64,000 nucleotides of DNA from Morinoia aosen. Lineage: Eukaryota > Arthropoda > Malacostraca > Amphipoda > Talitridae. The stretch spans positions 26,716,120-26,780,119 of the forward strand of contig CM059568.1 in NCBI GenBank assembly GCA_030386875.1. Direction: 5' to 3'. Every line of letters begins with the position of its first letter. Positions within the stretch are counted from its first letter, which is position 1. The translations under genes and the position numbers were made by a program. The notes under the pieces were generated by a model. The model did no database searches. It was not told where the DNA came from and saw nothing but the letters and a program-made list of their open reading frames with translations. This document shows, piece by piece, positions 31,425 to 42,776 of this stretch.

Positions 31425-31499
31425 AATGCAAACGTCGGATTCAAGCGCGGATTTCAGAGCATCACAAAGCTCTAGTTCTTTAATGGTTAATTTTTCATT

Positions 31500-31748
31500 G
31501 TTTACAGGTAATCTGCTACTACATTTTCTTTGCCGGGTAAATATTTAACAACTGGGTCAAATGAATGAACGTTTATACACCAACGTGCCATGTTTGTATC
31601 TTCAGGCAGTTTTTTTGTGAAAAGTGGTGCCAAGGGGCGGTGGTCTGTGTAGACCTTAACAGGGTATCCCGTAATTAGATATTTAAAATATTTTAAAGCC
31701 GAAAAATTCGCGAAAAATTCTTTATTAGTAGTTGAATATCACCTCTGG
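31500..31748 (-). pseudogene. pol: Element C RNase H, part beyond insertion D
   Basis: On the minus strand the sequence left of D reads STTNKEFFANFSALKYFKYL, then VKVYTDHRPLAPLF and ARWCINVHSFDPVV, the second half of a Ty3/gypsy RNase H. The four bases CTGG on both sides of D (31745-31748 and 40174-40177) are its target duplication. Confidence 0.8.
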
Positions 31749-33205
31749 TGTCAGAATTTTCACTTAGACGGGCGCTAAAGGATATCTGACACGCGGAAGG
31801 AAGGGGATGAAAAGAACAGAAATTTTATTTCACGCAGATTTTCACTCCGCATTTAGTTTATTATATTCCCAACAGGGCAAAAGGAAGCGTCAAAACGGCT
31901 ATGCCGTCAACAAGCCCCAAATTATTTAGGGTTTTCAATAATTTTATTCAAGACATAAACTCAGTTTAAAATTTACATTAAAAATGCCTCAGCTCGAGTC
32001 AAAGCGGGGCAGACAAGGAAGGTTAATTTTGAGTAGAGTAAGACGCATGGGGCGCTCCACAGCGCCTCAAGCAGACGCAGTTCACGATTAAAGACGGGGT
32101 GGGCGAAGCGAACTCAGCACTGCTGAAGATTGTGGGACAGTATCCCGACCAAGAGAAGACAGAGGGTGTTCCCGCTGCAGGAAGAATTCGAGAGAAGAAA
32201 AATTAGCGATAACTTAATAAAACCGAATTGGGTCACTAATATGAAAATCAGATTGTTAACTATGCTCAGAAAATATCAAGTTGAGAATAAATTTTGAACT
32301 GTAACGGGGCACCACCAAGCCTTACGTACCTAAGGCAGAGCGGCCGACAAACTAAAGAAAACACCAGCGGCCGCAAGGCCGAATGAAGACCATTGGGAAG
32401 AGAACGATACGATGGAGCGGTCACCGCTTACTGAAAAAAATAAACAAACTAAACAATCTCAACATACGACCGACAAGAGGATATTGTAAATGAATCACGA
32501 CAGAGCAAACACAGAAGAACAAAGCTAGCACACACCTGAACTTAATTGTGGCTTCAGTGGAAAAAGTTTCATTTAAGGCCCGAAAGAATTTAAGGGAAAA
32601 TAGGTTAAGGTCATTTGACTTTTAATAAGATCAATTCACTTCGAATAGGACACCTAATCCAAACTTTAGTTAGAGTTTAGATCAATTTTTAGAGGTGAAC
32701 CCATTCAATTAAGGCTTATAAAAAGCTTCAAGCGCGGCAAGCCGCCGGCAATGTTAGACACAAGGGTGTCGTTAAGTAATTTAAATGCCAATAAAGACAA
32801 GCAAGAATTTCCACTGCGGCAAGAGAGCCAACGAAAATATAACGAAACGAAAATATGCCAGTCACACAAAATAAACATAGGATATGATATGAAAGAAGAG
32901 CAAGAACGGGCACCAAGGTCAGGATACTTCAACCCTCATAGCGCGAGGAATAGCCGGTAACCAGCAGGGTCAAAGTGGCTCGGAGAGCACCAGCCAGCGC
33001 ATCCACCGTCCGCCCAATCTCAGAGCAAAATGACGTCACAACGAGAGCGCATCTGCCACCTTTACGCCACCATGCACCACACTACTACTGAAAGTTATGA
33101 TTTATTTCTTGAGGAAAAGTAGGGTTCAAATATTTTGGAAGATAATTAAAGACCAAATTAATTTAGAGCCGATGAGAAATTCACGTCATGGAAAAATTTC
33201 TCATA
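31749..33205 (-). repeat. LTR of element D (3' LTR)
   Basis: 1457 bp, TGTCAGAATTTTCAC to TTTCTCATA on the plus strand, near-identical to 38717-40173. Small open frames inside (for example 32751-32960) occur in both LTRs only because the LTR is duplicated. Confidence 0.97.
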
Positions 33206-33265
33206 CACTGGGAAGAGACAACACAAATTTGCCTAAGATAACTAATGAGAAGATAGACGATTCAT

Positions 33266-34708
33266 TCACTCCACCGCCGCTGCGCGTCGCGGTCGAGAAG
33301 GGCGATCACTTAGGTTAGCAAGGGACAGGGAATCCGATAGGGAATCGGATGCTAAAGGAACGCTAGCTTCAACTGAATCACAGTTTATTTCCATAGGGTA
33401 AAGCATGCTGATGGCATAGTCTCCATAGGTTTTATCAGGACGCATGAGTTGAACGGAACGAGTACTTCCATCACTGGCCGCGTATAGTTTGGTAACCCTA
33501 CCCATTGACCATAAAGGACGAGCCTTTATCGGAGAACGTATCAATGCTACATCAAGACGAATTCTATTAGACCACCTGGGTTGAAACGAATGCCTATTTC
33601 TATCTCCTAATGAAGTCAAGTACTCCGTGTAGTATGAATCTTTGAAGGATTCTAGCATTTCGTCTCTAAGTTGAAGGGACGCGAGAAGCCGCGCTCGGGA
33701 AGGCATCGCCACCTCACTGCCCGAGTGAGCCCCAAAGTTAGGGGCACCTGAAGAAAAGGGAGAAATGAACGAATTTGGAGATACAAAATCTAACTCGTCC
33801 CCTTTACCAGCACACAACGGTCTAGAATTGACTGCATTTTGAATATCTGAAACTAAGGTTAAGAAGGCAAAATGATCTAATCGCGTGCGACCAATAGATT
33901 TATAAAGGCAGCGCTTAACAGTTCCGATCAGCCTCTCCCAAACTGAACCAAACCATGCTGAATACAGCGGGATCCTAATATGGTTAATATTATTAAACGC
34001 TAAATGTTCGCTTACCAAGGAGTTCAGGTGAGATTGATTGAGGATTTCTACCGATTGGGCAAAGGTTGGAGCATTATCGCTATAAATGGCATCAGGAGTG
34101 CCGAATAGATTAACGAAACGCACGAATGCCTGCAAGAAAGATGACGCGGACATGTCTTGAACAATTTCCAAATGAATGGCTCTAATGCTTAAACAAGTGA
34201 ATATGAGCAGGTACATTTTAGTTGGAGTAGGACCTAATTTAATGAAAAAATGACCAGTAAAGTCTACGCCTACATTCTGAAAGGGGCGCACATAAGTAAC
34301 GCGAGACTCGGGTAAATGGCCCACTCGCGGGTATCTGAATGGTAAAGAGTTGAATTTTTGACAAATTGAACAGTCCTTGAGGACTAATTTTACCGTGGAT
34401 CGACCCTTAGCGACCCAGTAACCTATATTTCGTAGGGTGTTAAGAGTAGAGGGAACTCCCAAATGCTTGCAAGTCTCATGACAATCCCGAATAACCAGCT
34501 GGGTCAGGTGGCTTTCGCGAGGTAGCAATACTGGATTTGCTACATCATAGCTTAGGAAGCGACAGTTTGCCAATCTGCCTCGAGACCTAATAATGTTATC
34601 TGAATCCAAAAATAAGTTCAAATTATCAATCAAGGAGGGAATTGGGTTTGTAGGATTTTTATTGCACAAGTACGACAGGATCTCAAAAAAAGTGCACTTG
34701 TTGCTCAA
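33266..34708 (-). CDS. pol: Element D integrase with DUF5641-like tail
   Basis: The zinc finger reads IRDCHETCKHLGVPSTLNTL to CSICQKFNS. The core has VGVDFTGHFFIKLGP (Asp), AIYSDNAPTFAQS (Asp) and AWFGSVWERLIGTVKR (Glu). The C-terminal part (QPRWSNRIRLDVALIRSPIK, LWSMGRVTKLYAASDGSTRS) matches the DUF5641 domain typical of BEL/Pao integrases. Confidence 0.9.
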   Translation of the reverse strand: MSNKCTFFEILSYLCNKNPTNPIPSLIDNLNLFLDSDNIIRSRGRLANCRFLSYDVANPVLLPRESHLTQLVIRDCHETCKHLGVPSTLNTLRNIGYWVAKGRSTVKLVLKDCSICQKFNSLPFRYPRVGHLPESRVTYVRPFQNVGVDFTGHFFIKLGPTPTKMYLLIFTCLSIRAIHLEIVQDMSASSFLQAFVRFVNLFGTPDAIYSDNAPTFAQSVEILNQSHLNSLVSEHLAFNNINHIRIPLYSAWFGSVWERLIGTVKRCLYKSIGRTRLDHFAFLTLVSDIQNAVNSRPLCAGKGDELDFVSPNSFISPFSSGAPNFGAHSGSEVAMPSRARLLASLQLRDEMLESFKDSYYTEYLTSLGDRNRHSFQPRWSNRIRLDVALIRSPIKARPLWSMGRVTKLYAASDGSTRSVQLMRPDKTYGDYAISMLYPMEINCDSVEASVPLASDSLSDSLSLANLSDRPSRPRRAAAVE

Positions 34709-36584
34709 AACGAAGCAAATAAGCCCTGGCCAAATTTATACATTCTCTTCGAGCAGGCGGCAGTCTCCTAAGCCTCCTCGAAAATTCGAAGAGCCGTGAG
34801 GTGACGCCAAGTAATTTCTGCAGAGAAGAATAATTAGTTACCGGAAAAACTGAGGGAGGCAGTCTATCTTCGACTGCAGCTGACACACAAGTTATTAATT
34901 TCTGATTAACACGGGAGATGCAGGACAAGGAATAAGACGGCCAGGAATCAAGGTCCTTCAACCACGGTGGACCATTTAACCAAAATGAAAGCTTAGATGA
35001 GAACTCTTTAAGGGATATGCCCCTGGTCAACAAATCCGCCGGATTCGCTTCCGTGGACACGTAACGAAATTGCACTTTTAAATTAGTCATTGTGCTAACC
35101 TCTTCTTTGAAATTGGAAATGTCTTTCACACGATTGTTAGTGAATATATTTTTGCTTTTTATTTTATTGTCCAGAACCCAAGACAGAACCACTTGGGAAT
35201 CGCAGGCCACTATAATGTCTGTCAAGTTTAAATTAGTCAGAGATGACAAAATTGAAATCAAACACTTAAACGCCAAAAATACCGCTAAAAGTTCCAAAAC
35301 TGGCAAGCTTTTTGATTTCAAGGGAGCTACTTTACTCTTACTGAAAAGAAGGACTGGCAAATTGCCATTACTACAGACGTAAATGCAAAACCCATAGTTG
35401 GACTTTGAAGCATCAGTAAACACTATAAGTTTAGAAGGCACATTAGATTCAAAACACTGGCGAGGGAATTTTATCTTTTGCAATTCATTAAAATCTTTAC
35501 GCAATTTTAGCCAAGTAGCAACTATGTCCTCCGATAGGCTCTCGTCCCACGAGACACGAGACTTCCACACGTCCCGCAGCAAGTTCTTGCCTCTAACAGT
35601 GATGGGGGTCAACATTCCTAATGGATCAAAGCATCTGGATACTGCAGAGAGAATTATACGCTTCGTTACCCTTTCACATTCATCTTTGAGTTTTACCTGT
35701 ACGTGCATCTGGTCCGTATGCCTGTCATAAAAATATCCGAGCACCTTTTCAAAATCACCGTCATGCGGGTTACATACGCCATCCGCTACGAAGGTCTGCT
35801 GAAGATTCTCACAATTCGTGGTCCACGCACGCATTTCAAAACCTCCTGCCTTCATACGCTCGCATGCCTGCTGATAAATTAATTTTAACTTTTGCTCGCA
35901 ATTTCCGGTGAAATATAGATTATCGACATACATTAGATTTTTCAGCGCATAATTGCATTCGTCGTCTGCAAACCTTTCCAAGTGTTTGGATAAAACAAAA
36001 TGCAGCACGAAAGAGCTAGATATGAAACCAAACACTAAAGTTGTATATCTGTACACAACCAGTTTTCCATTACGCTCCCAAAGTATACAGAAACGGTTGC
36101 GATCGGCGGCATCCACGAGTTTTATTTGGAGATACGCTTTACGGATGTCACCCATCACTAAATTACGGTCACTGCGAACGTTCAGCAAAACCTTAAAAAG
36201 ACTGTTCACCAAATCAATCCCAGGGTACGCTGCTTCATTCAGGGACGGGCAACCATTCACTTTCAAGCTGCAATTTAAGACTGGTCTCACTTTAAATGTA
36301 CAAGAGTCTTCTGTTTTAACGACTTCCCGATGGGGAATGTATACACAAGCATCTCTATTACTAGGCTTAATTTCCTCTAGAATCCCCTCCGACAATTGTT
36401 CTTGAAACACAGCGTCGTATTGTTCATAGAGCTGTTTGGCTTTCAAACGGGCAATTAGTCTGCTCAACACAGCTCTCGAGACTGCAAAGTTATTAGGAAC
36501 ATCAGCTAAGCAATCCTTCCAGATCAATTTCACGTGGTATTTTCCTTCATCGAATACTATGTTACTCTGAAAATCTGCTATCAT
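34683..36584 (-). CDS. pol: Element D reverse transcriptase and RNase H
   Basis: The frame begins in the pre-RT region (KYHVKLIWKDCLADVPNNFA, a Pao signature). RT blocks: CTFKVRPVLNCSLKVNGCPS, VMGDIRKAYLQIKL and FGFISSSFVLHFVL, and the palm in the region of NLMYVD. The BEL/Pao connector is FDPLGMLTPITVRGK. The RNase H-like part is VFTDASKSNYGFCIYV, VACDSQVVLSWVLDNK and TEANPADLLTRGISL. It matches the protein at the start of this window in the NPADxxTRxxS stretch. Confidence 0.9.
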   Translation of the reverse strand: MIADFQSNIVFDEGKYHVKLIWKDCLADVPNNFAVSRAVLSRLIARLKAKQLYEQYDAVFQEQLSEGILEEIKPSNRDACVYIPHREVVKTEDSCTFKVRPVLNCSLKVNGCPSLNEAAYPGIDLVNSLFKVLLNVRSDRNLVMGDIRKAYLQIKLVDAADRNRFCILWERNGKLVVYRYTTLVFGFISSSFVLHFVLSKHLERFADDECNYALKNLMYVDNLYFTGNCEQKLKLIYQQACERMKAGGFEMRAWTTNCENLQQTFVADGVCNPHDGDFEKVLGYFYDRHTDQMHVQVKLKDECERVTKRIILSAVSRCFDPLGMLTPITVRGKNLLRDVWKSRVSWDESLSEDIVATWLKLRKDFNELQKIKFPRQCFESNVPSKLIVFTDASKSNYGFCIYVCSNGNLPVLLFSKSKVAPLKSKSLPVLELLAVFLAFKCLISILSSLTNLNLTDIIVACDSQVVLSWVLDNKIKSKNIFTNNRVKDISNFKEEVSTMTNLKVQFRYVSTEANPADLLTRGISLKEFSSKLSFWLNGPPWLKDLDSWPSYSLSCISRVNQKLITCVSAAVEDRLPPSVFPVTNYSSLQKLLGVTSRLFEFSRRLRRLPPARRECINLARAYLLRFEQQVHFF

Positions 36585-36679
36585 TTCATTATCAGGTACA
36601 GAAACGTCTTGGTCAGAAATTCCAATGGACTCAAGATCAAAAATTTTATCTAAATTTGCTTCTACTGATCCCTCGCTTG

Positions 36680-38638
36680 TTACACCCCCGACAGGATCTG
36701 GAGAAATTGGTTGCGGATCAAAACAAAATTTACGAAGGATTGATTAACTTTAGAGAAGGAACGCAACTCCTTATTCCGCATCAGAGACTCTTTGCGAGAT
36801 AGAAAGTGCTCTACATTGCCAATAGGGATCATTTTATCGCAATACAGATAACCATAACCCTCCAGGCAAGGTACAAGCTTGAAATTAGGCAGGTATTGCA
36901 AGAGATCAATTCCTAGAATTCCATCTAGCTTAACGGAATCTGAACTACCAGTCGCGAACGAAGTGTCCGCCAAGCAATACTTTTTACGAATGTTTGACAT
37001 AGCTCTGTCCAGGAAGTGAACACTGAAAGTCAAATCGAACGAATCGTCAATTAAGATGGGAGCTTGAATTCTATTGACTCCATCCAAAAGGTCAACTTCG
37101 AGGCTAATTTCCGCAAACTTACGAGACCCTTTAACTAGAAAGGAATTCACGGCGTACTCTGTCGTCATGACAGTTTCAGTGGGGTCAATACTACGCAACA
37201 CTGCTCCAGACAAATGGCTCCGCTGGGCTCCCGTATCAAGTAAGAAGCGTGCCATAATCTGCTTTCTGCCCTTCCTAACAGGTAAAGTCAACGTGGGCAA
37301 AATGTACCCAGCTTGAACATCTGAGGACGCATTAATACAAAAGTTGGCATGAACCCCACCGTAAGTAGCTTGAGGACACAAAGCAGTCACATGCGATCGC
37401 TGTTTGCAAAGGTTACATTCATAGTCAAGGTGCCCCAGACATTTGCTAGTTGAATGTTTTGAACTAGTACACAATTCACAGAGCTTTAACTCCCTGCACC
37501 TTTCGACACGACTGCGATAATTCGGGTACACCGGACATCTCGTCATTGAATGGGTTTTCGCCAAGCATAGCTTGCACATCCTGTTAGCTACAGGTGCCAC
37601 AGCAGCGGCGTTAGAAAACACGCCGGCATGGGCCGTAACAGTTTGCCCTTTCTTAACTTTAATTTTTTCATCATGGGAACCAGCATTATCGTGCAGATTC
37701 AAGAGAGCTATGACATCAACGTAATTGGCAAAAATTTCATTCAAGTCAGGGAATTTTCGATTTAACTTGCACGACAATTCTCTTTTAAATGAAACCGGCA
37801 ACCTAGCGAAAACTGAATGACTCAACATTTTTCTTCCCACCTCAGAATTCACAACGTCACAATCGTACAACTTGAGATCAGCCAAAACTGCTCGAATTTC
37901 AGTTAGAAACAACCTAGTCTCAAGAAATGACTTGTCTACTTTACATTCTAGGTTCAAGAGTTTCAAGGTTAAGTGGTTCACCACCTCTTCTTTATCTAAA
38001 AATTCTTGCTTAAGCAAATCTAATGCAACGGCATAATTCTCATCACTAATTATTAGGTGAGAGACTAGCTTGAGAGCATAGCCTTCTAAACAACTCTTCA
38101 AATAAACCAGTTTTGAGGAGGCAGACAACCCATCTCTGTTACCAACGGCATTGTTAAATTGAGCCAAAAAATTGTGGAACTCTAACTGATCACTCTTGCT
38201 ACCATCGAAGTGACCGAGCTTAACTAGCGGCAACTTCAACTGCCTAACTGATTCCGAACAATCGGACCTACAATTTTTATTCAGGCTCTCACGAAGGAGT
38301 TCAAACCGAACCAAGCTACTTTCCACTTCACTTTCGTAGGCTACTTGGGCCGAGGTCTCGGCTTCCAATAAGCTTTCATTGCCTAAAATTGAGGTTGTTA
38401 GCTCAGCGTCGAACGCCTTCACTCTCTCTAATCCTTCACGAATCGACTTACACTGGGCCGTTAATTTAGCTTTATCCGATCTCTCAACAGCTTCATCAGC
38501 CAACTTCATGGATAAGGTAATTTTGCGTTTAACAACCCCTCTTTTTTGAACCACTGCAGACTCCATGATGCACCCCCTGAACACAAAGACAACAGAACCA
38601 CCAACTGAAAGAGGACACAGTTTAAAATCACGGCACAT
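36680..38638 (-). CDS. gag: Element D gag and protease (652 residues)
   Basis: An N-terminal coiled-coil-like part (LADEAVERSDKAKLTAQCKS) leads to the DUF1759-type capsid region (LPLVKLGHFDGSKSDQLEFH, NAVGNRDGLSASSKLVYLKS). Zinc clusters CKLCLAKTHSMTRC, CELCTSSKHSTSKC and CNLCKQRSHVTALC follow. The protease has ARFLLDTGAQRSHLSGAVLR (D-T-G-A) and LDGILGIDLLQYL. This Gag-protease layout is standard for BEL/Pao. The Met at residue 25 (MESAVVQKRG) is a likelier start than the first. Confidence 0.88.
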   Translation of the reverse strand: MCRDFKLCPLSVGGSVVFVFRGCIMESAVVQKRGVVKRKITLSMKLADEAVERSDKAKLTAQCKSIREGLERVKAFDAELTTSILGNESLLEAETSAQVAYESEVESSLVRFELLRESLNKNCRSDCSESVRQLKLPLVKLGHFDGSKSDQLEFHNFLAQFNNAVGNRDGLSASSKLVYLKSCLEGYALKLVSHLIISDENYAVALDLLKQEFLDKEEVVNHLTLKLLNLECKVDKSFLETRLFLTEIRAVLADLKLYDCDVVNSEVGRKMLSHSVFARLPVSFKRELSCKLNRKFPDLNEIFANYVDVIALLNLHDNAGSHDEKIKVKKGQTVTAHAGVFSNAAAVAPVANRMCKLCLAKTHSMTRCPVYPNYRSRVERCRELKLCELCTSSKHSTSKCLGHLDYECNLCKQRSHVTALCPQATYGGVHANFCINASSDVQAGYILPTLTLPVRKGRKQIMARFLLDTGAQRSHLSGAVLRSIDPTETVMTTEYAVNSFLVKGSRKFAEISLEVDLLDGVNRIQAPILIDDSFDLTFSVHFLDRAMSNIRKKYCLADTSFATGSSDSVKLDGILGIDLLQYLPNFKLVPCLEGYGYLYCDKMIPIGNVEHFLSRKESLMRNKELRSFSKVNQSFVNFVLIRNQFLQILSGV

Positions 38639-38716
38639 TCAACAACCTAGAAAGGACAGAGAAATAAGTGAAGACAGGACAGAAAGGAAAGAAATCAATT
38701 AAGTTCAGTAAGAATG

Positions 38717-40173
38717 TGTCAGAATTTTCACTTAGACGGGCGCTAAAGGATATCTGACACGCGGAAGGAAGGGGATGAAAAGAACAGAAATTTTAATTCA
38801 CGCAGATTTTCACTCCGCATTTAGTTTATTATATTCCCAACAGGGCAAAAGGAAGCATCAAAACGGCTATGCCGTCAACAAGCCCCAAATTATTTAGGGT
38901 TTTCAATAATTTTATTCAAGACATAAACTCAGTTTAAAATTTACATTAAAAATGCCTCAGCTCGAGTCAAAGCGGGGCAGACAAGGAAGGTTAATTTTGA
39001 GTAGAGTAAGACGCATGGGGCGCTCCACAGCGCCTCAAGCAGACGCAGTTCACGATTAAAGACGGGGTGGGCGAAGCGAACTCATAACTGCTGAAGATTG
39101 TGGGACAGTATCCCGACCAAGAGAAGACAGAGGGTGTTCCCGCTGCAGGAAGAATTCGAGAGAAGAAAAATTAGCGATAACTTAATAAAACCGAATTGGG
39201 TCACTAATATGAAAATCAGATTGTTAACTATGCTCAGAAAATATCAAGTTAAGAATAAATTTTGAACTGTAACGGGGCACCACCAAGCCTTACGTACCTA
39301 AGGCAGAGCGGCCGACAAACTAAAGAAAACACCAGCGGCCGCAAGGCCGAATGAAGACCATTGGGAAGAGAACGATACGATGGAGCGGTCACCGCTTACT
39401 GAAAAAAATAAACAAACTAAACAATCTCAACATACGACCGACGAGAGGATATTGTAAATGAATCACGACAGAGCAAACACAGAAGAACAAAGCTAGCACA
39501 CACCTGAACTTAATTGTGGCTTCAGTGGAAAAAGTTTCCTTTAAGGCCCGAAAGAATTTAAGGGAAAATAGGTTAAGGTCATTGGACTTTTAATAAGATC
39601 AATTCACTTCGAATAGGACACCTAATCCAAACTTTAGTTAGAGTTTAGATCAATTTTTAGAGGTGAACCCATTCAATTAAGGCTTATAAAAAGCTTCAAG
39701 CGCGGCAAGCCGCCGGCAATGTTAGACACAAGGGTGTCGTTAAGTAATTTAAATGCCAATGAAGATAAGCAAGAATTTCCACTGCGGCAAGAGAGCCAAC
39801 GAAAATATAACGAAACGAAAATATGCCAGTCACACAAAATAAACATAGGATATGATATGAAAGAAGAGCAAGAACGGGCACCAAGGTCAGGATACTTCAA
39901 CCCTCATAGCGCGAGGAATAGCCGGTAACCAGCAGGGTCGACGTGGCTCGGAGAGCACCAGCCAGCGCATCCACCGTCCGCCCAATCTCAGAGCAAAATG
40001 ACGTCACAACGAGAGCGCATCTGCCACCTTTACGCCACCATGCACCACACTACTACTGAAAGTTATGATTTATTTCTTGAGGAAAAGTAGGGTTCAAATA
40101 TTTTGGTAGATAATTAAAGACCAAATTAATTTAGAGCCGATGAGAAATTCACGTCATGGAAAAATTTCTCATA
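38717..40173 (-). repeat. LTR of element D (5' LTR)
   Basis: 1457 bp, the partner of 31749-33205. This copy would carry the promoter for the element. CTGG follows at 40174-40177. Confidence 0.97.
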
Positions 40174-41580
40174 CTGGCTAGAATTTAAATTTTTACTATA
40201 ATAAGCCACAGGTCTCATAATTCGATCACTTGAATCATCTGTCTGCATTAGGACGGCTCCAATTCCAGAGTTAGACGCGTCCGTGAATACGTGGAAATCC
40301 TTAGTGTAGTCCGGATGTCTTAAAACTGTGTCAGACGTCAGAGCAGATTTGATAGAAGTAAAACTCTTCTGGCATTCGTCAGTCCACGTATAGTCAACGT
40401 CTTTTCTTAACAGATTGTACAGAGGGTGAGCTACTTCAGCAAAATTAGGTAAGAGATTACGGAAATAATTTGCTAAACCTAGAAACTGTTGCAGTTCTTT
40501 CACATTAACGGGAGCTCTGCAATCTTGCAATTTCTGTGAATATTTACATTTAATACCATCTGCGGCAATAATGTGTCCAAAGTATTCAATCTCTTTTTTG
40601 ATGAAATGGCATTTTTCAAGCTATAAAGACAAATTACCGGAACGAAGCATCTTAAGTACGCTTCCAATATCAGCCAAATGCTGAATTTTTGTTTTGGAAA
40701 ATACTAATATATCGTCTAGGAAGACGAATGCTAATTTGCCCAGGATAGGTGCAAGTGCAGAGGTCATTACTCTCTGAAAAACTCCCGGGCTCGTGCTCAG
40801 TCCGAATGGGACTCTTTGAAATTGATATTTACGATAGTTAACGCTGAAGGCGGTAAACCCCCTACTTTCTTGTTCTAATTCGACCTGATGAAAGGCCGAG
40901 CGGAGGTCAAAACTGGTGAACCATGCGTTACCTCCCAAGGTTGATAATATTTCGTCGATTCGAGGTATCGGATATGAGTCTTTTACTAAAACCTTATTTA
41001 GAGCACGAAAATCGATAACGGGACGAAGGTCCCCGGATTTTTTCTTAACGACGATAACAGGAAAATTAAAATCTGAACTAGACTCCTCAATTATACCCTG
41101 CGAAAGCATGTCATTAGTAATTTTCATCACCTCTTCCTGATACTTATGTGGAATTCTGTATGGTGCTAAATTTAGTACAGGTGCTCCCGGTTTCAACTGA
41201 ATCCGGTGCTTCATAATGTTCGTAACACCTATAGCTTCTCCTTCGAGTGTAACCACATCTCGAAATTCATTTAATAATTTTACTCTAGGTAACTGCATGT
41301 CCTCTTCATCACAAGAAACATCATCATTATTTAAACCACGTCGTGCTTCCTGATTTCCTCCACACGATACACCTACTTGTGCATGAATTCCCAACTCCTC
41401 GTCATCAACTCCGTCGAGAAATTGATTTCTACCGCGAGCGTCAGCATTCAAACCAAGTTTTCTTTCAGCTATGGTCTTAATTCCACCACCAGCCGTGACA
41501 ACCTGCATTGTATCCGACACTGCGTCAGAATTTGATTCAACATCATTAGCGTCATAGCTCTCTGAGTGCTGTTTCAACAC
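40174..41580 (-). CDS. pol: Element C reverse transcriptase and start of RNase H
   Basis: RT blocks: HRIQLKPGAPVLNLAPYRIP, FNFPVIVVKKKSGDLRPVID, TSFDLRSAFHQVELEQ, VPFGLSTSPGVFQRVM and FVFLDDILVFSK (palm). Thumb: LQQFLGLANYFRNLLPNFAE. RNase H starts with HVFTDASNSGIGAVLMQ and PVAYYSKNLNSS, after which element D is inserted. The domain resumes at 31748. Broken in this copy. Confidence 0.85.
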
Positions 41581-42664
41581 TCGTCAAATACATTTCGCTC
41601 TCAATATCATCAGCTGCAATTAACTGAATATTGCACAACATCATATTCTCAGTTAAATAAATCGCATCTTCTTGTGCATTTAGAACCATCACCGGCACCA
41701 AGCCGTCGTCCTCTATACGAACAATGGAGTCAGCCACAAAGGCTCCATTTTCTAGACATCTTTTCAAAATCATATACTCTCCTGGAGTTGCTTTTTTAAT
41801 GAAACCGTACACTACCTTCATCGAGTTACCAGGCACTTCCACCTGAGTGCAATGAACTATTAACCGCCGTGAGCACTGTCGCGCCTCAGCCGCGGCCACA
41901 ATTTTTTTTTCCTCTTCGCAGTTACTATTTTTAGCCGGGTGACTGACCCCGTCGCTCTTCCTCACAATAGCAACATCCAATATCAGACAATCGCTGTTTA
42001 CAATTTTTTTCATTACTGCTTCTCTGCTTAAAACCGGCTCCATTTTTAATTCACAAAAAGGGATTGAAATACCTTCCCAAAGCAGGGTTTTATTTTTAAA
42101 ATTGATTATGGCACCATTCAGAACATCGCGGCCGAGAATTAGATCGTACTTGAATTTTGCCTCTTTTACGATAAGGGCATTAGTTTTTAGTACTTTTTTA
42201 GTGCCTGGAATGGTAATAGACAACTCTACCTCTCCGCTTACGTTACTTTTGCCATTTATACCCTTCACCATTAGACGACTCGGCTTAACTTCTTCGTTCA
42301 AATTTTTAACCTGCCTGTAACTTATTAGGCATTTTTCTGAACCGCTGTCTAGCAAGGCACTCATATACTGATCATTATTTTTTATTATTATTGTAGGCTT
42401 GTTGCTTTCTTTAAATGCAACCAAACCAGCGCCTTTTTTATTGCAATTCCCTTGTACGACACTAGCGGAGAAATAAGCCTCAACTGCTTTGCTTCGCTCT
42501 TGTCTATCCGCAAGCTCTTCGTCTTGTAATAATTTATACCTATTTTCACACTTGAACATGGGATCAATGAAGGATTTGATTGTCTCGGTGGTATCTGGAC
42601 TTTCGACCACAGCTTCTAGATTAACGAGGGTGCTGTTGTTGACCTCGGGCTCAAACAAAATCAA
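41552..42664 (-). CDS. Element C protease region
   Basis: The frame contains SALLDSGSEKCLISYRQ (D-S-G catalytic block) and YDLILGRDVLNGAIINF (second block), the retropepsin pair. The rest (PGNSMKVVYGFIKKATPGEY, MVLNAQEDAIYLTENMM) is the linker seen between protease and RT in gypsy-like elements, also kept in element E. It overlaps the RT frame by some 30 bases. Confidence 0.82.
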   Translation of the reverse strand: MILFEPEVNNSTLVNLEAVVESPDTTETIKSFIDPMFKCENRYKLLQDEELADRQERSKAVEAYFSASVVQGNCNKKGAGLVAFKESNKPTIIIKNNDQYMSALLDSGSEKCLISYRQVKNLNEEVKPSRLMVKGINGKSNVSGEVELSITIPGTKKVLKTNALIVKEAKFKYDLILGRDVLNGAIINFKNKTLLWEGISIPFCELKMEPVLSREAVMKKIVNSDCLILDVAIVRKSDGVSHPAKNSNCEEEKKIVAAAEARQCSRRLIVHCTQVEVPGNSMKVVYGFIKKATPGEYMILKRCLENGAFVADSIVRIEDDGLVPVMVLNAQEDAIYLTENMMLCNIQLIAADDIESEMYLTSVETALREL

Positions 42665-42776
42665 TTTCCTCCTGCTACCTCTACCTGGTTCTATTCTTCG
42701 CTTAAAAAATCCCGAGCACCCGGCTCGGCATCTGCAAAATGAACTTCACTCCTACCGCGCGTTATGCTCCCTCTGT

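Larger units (their letters stand above)
31749..40173 (-). mobile_element. BEL/Pao retrotransposon D, near whole and young
   Basis: Two 1457-bp LTRs (31749-33205 and 38717-40173) differ at about a dozen positions by eye. The 4-bp duplication CTGG flanks the element inside the RNase H of element C. Genes on the minus strand: a long gag-protease frame (36680-38638), RT and RNase H (34683-36584) and integrase with DUF5641-like tail (33266-34708). It looks almost whole, with very few breaks. Both LTRs carry a TATA-like TTTTTATAAG and AATAAA signals on the minus strand. It is younger than or similar in age to C, which it interrupts. Confidence 0.95.

Noticed and set aside
32705-32960. Small frames duplicated at 39673-39928
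   Set aside because: They are identical pairs only because both lie in the two LTRs of element D; no protein motif.
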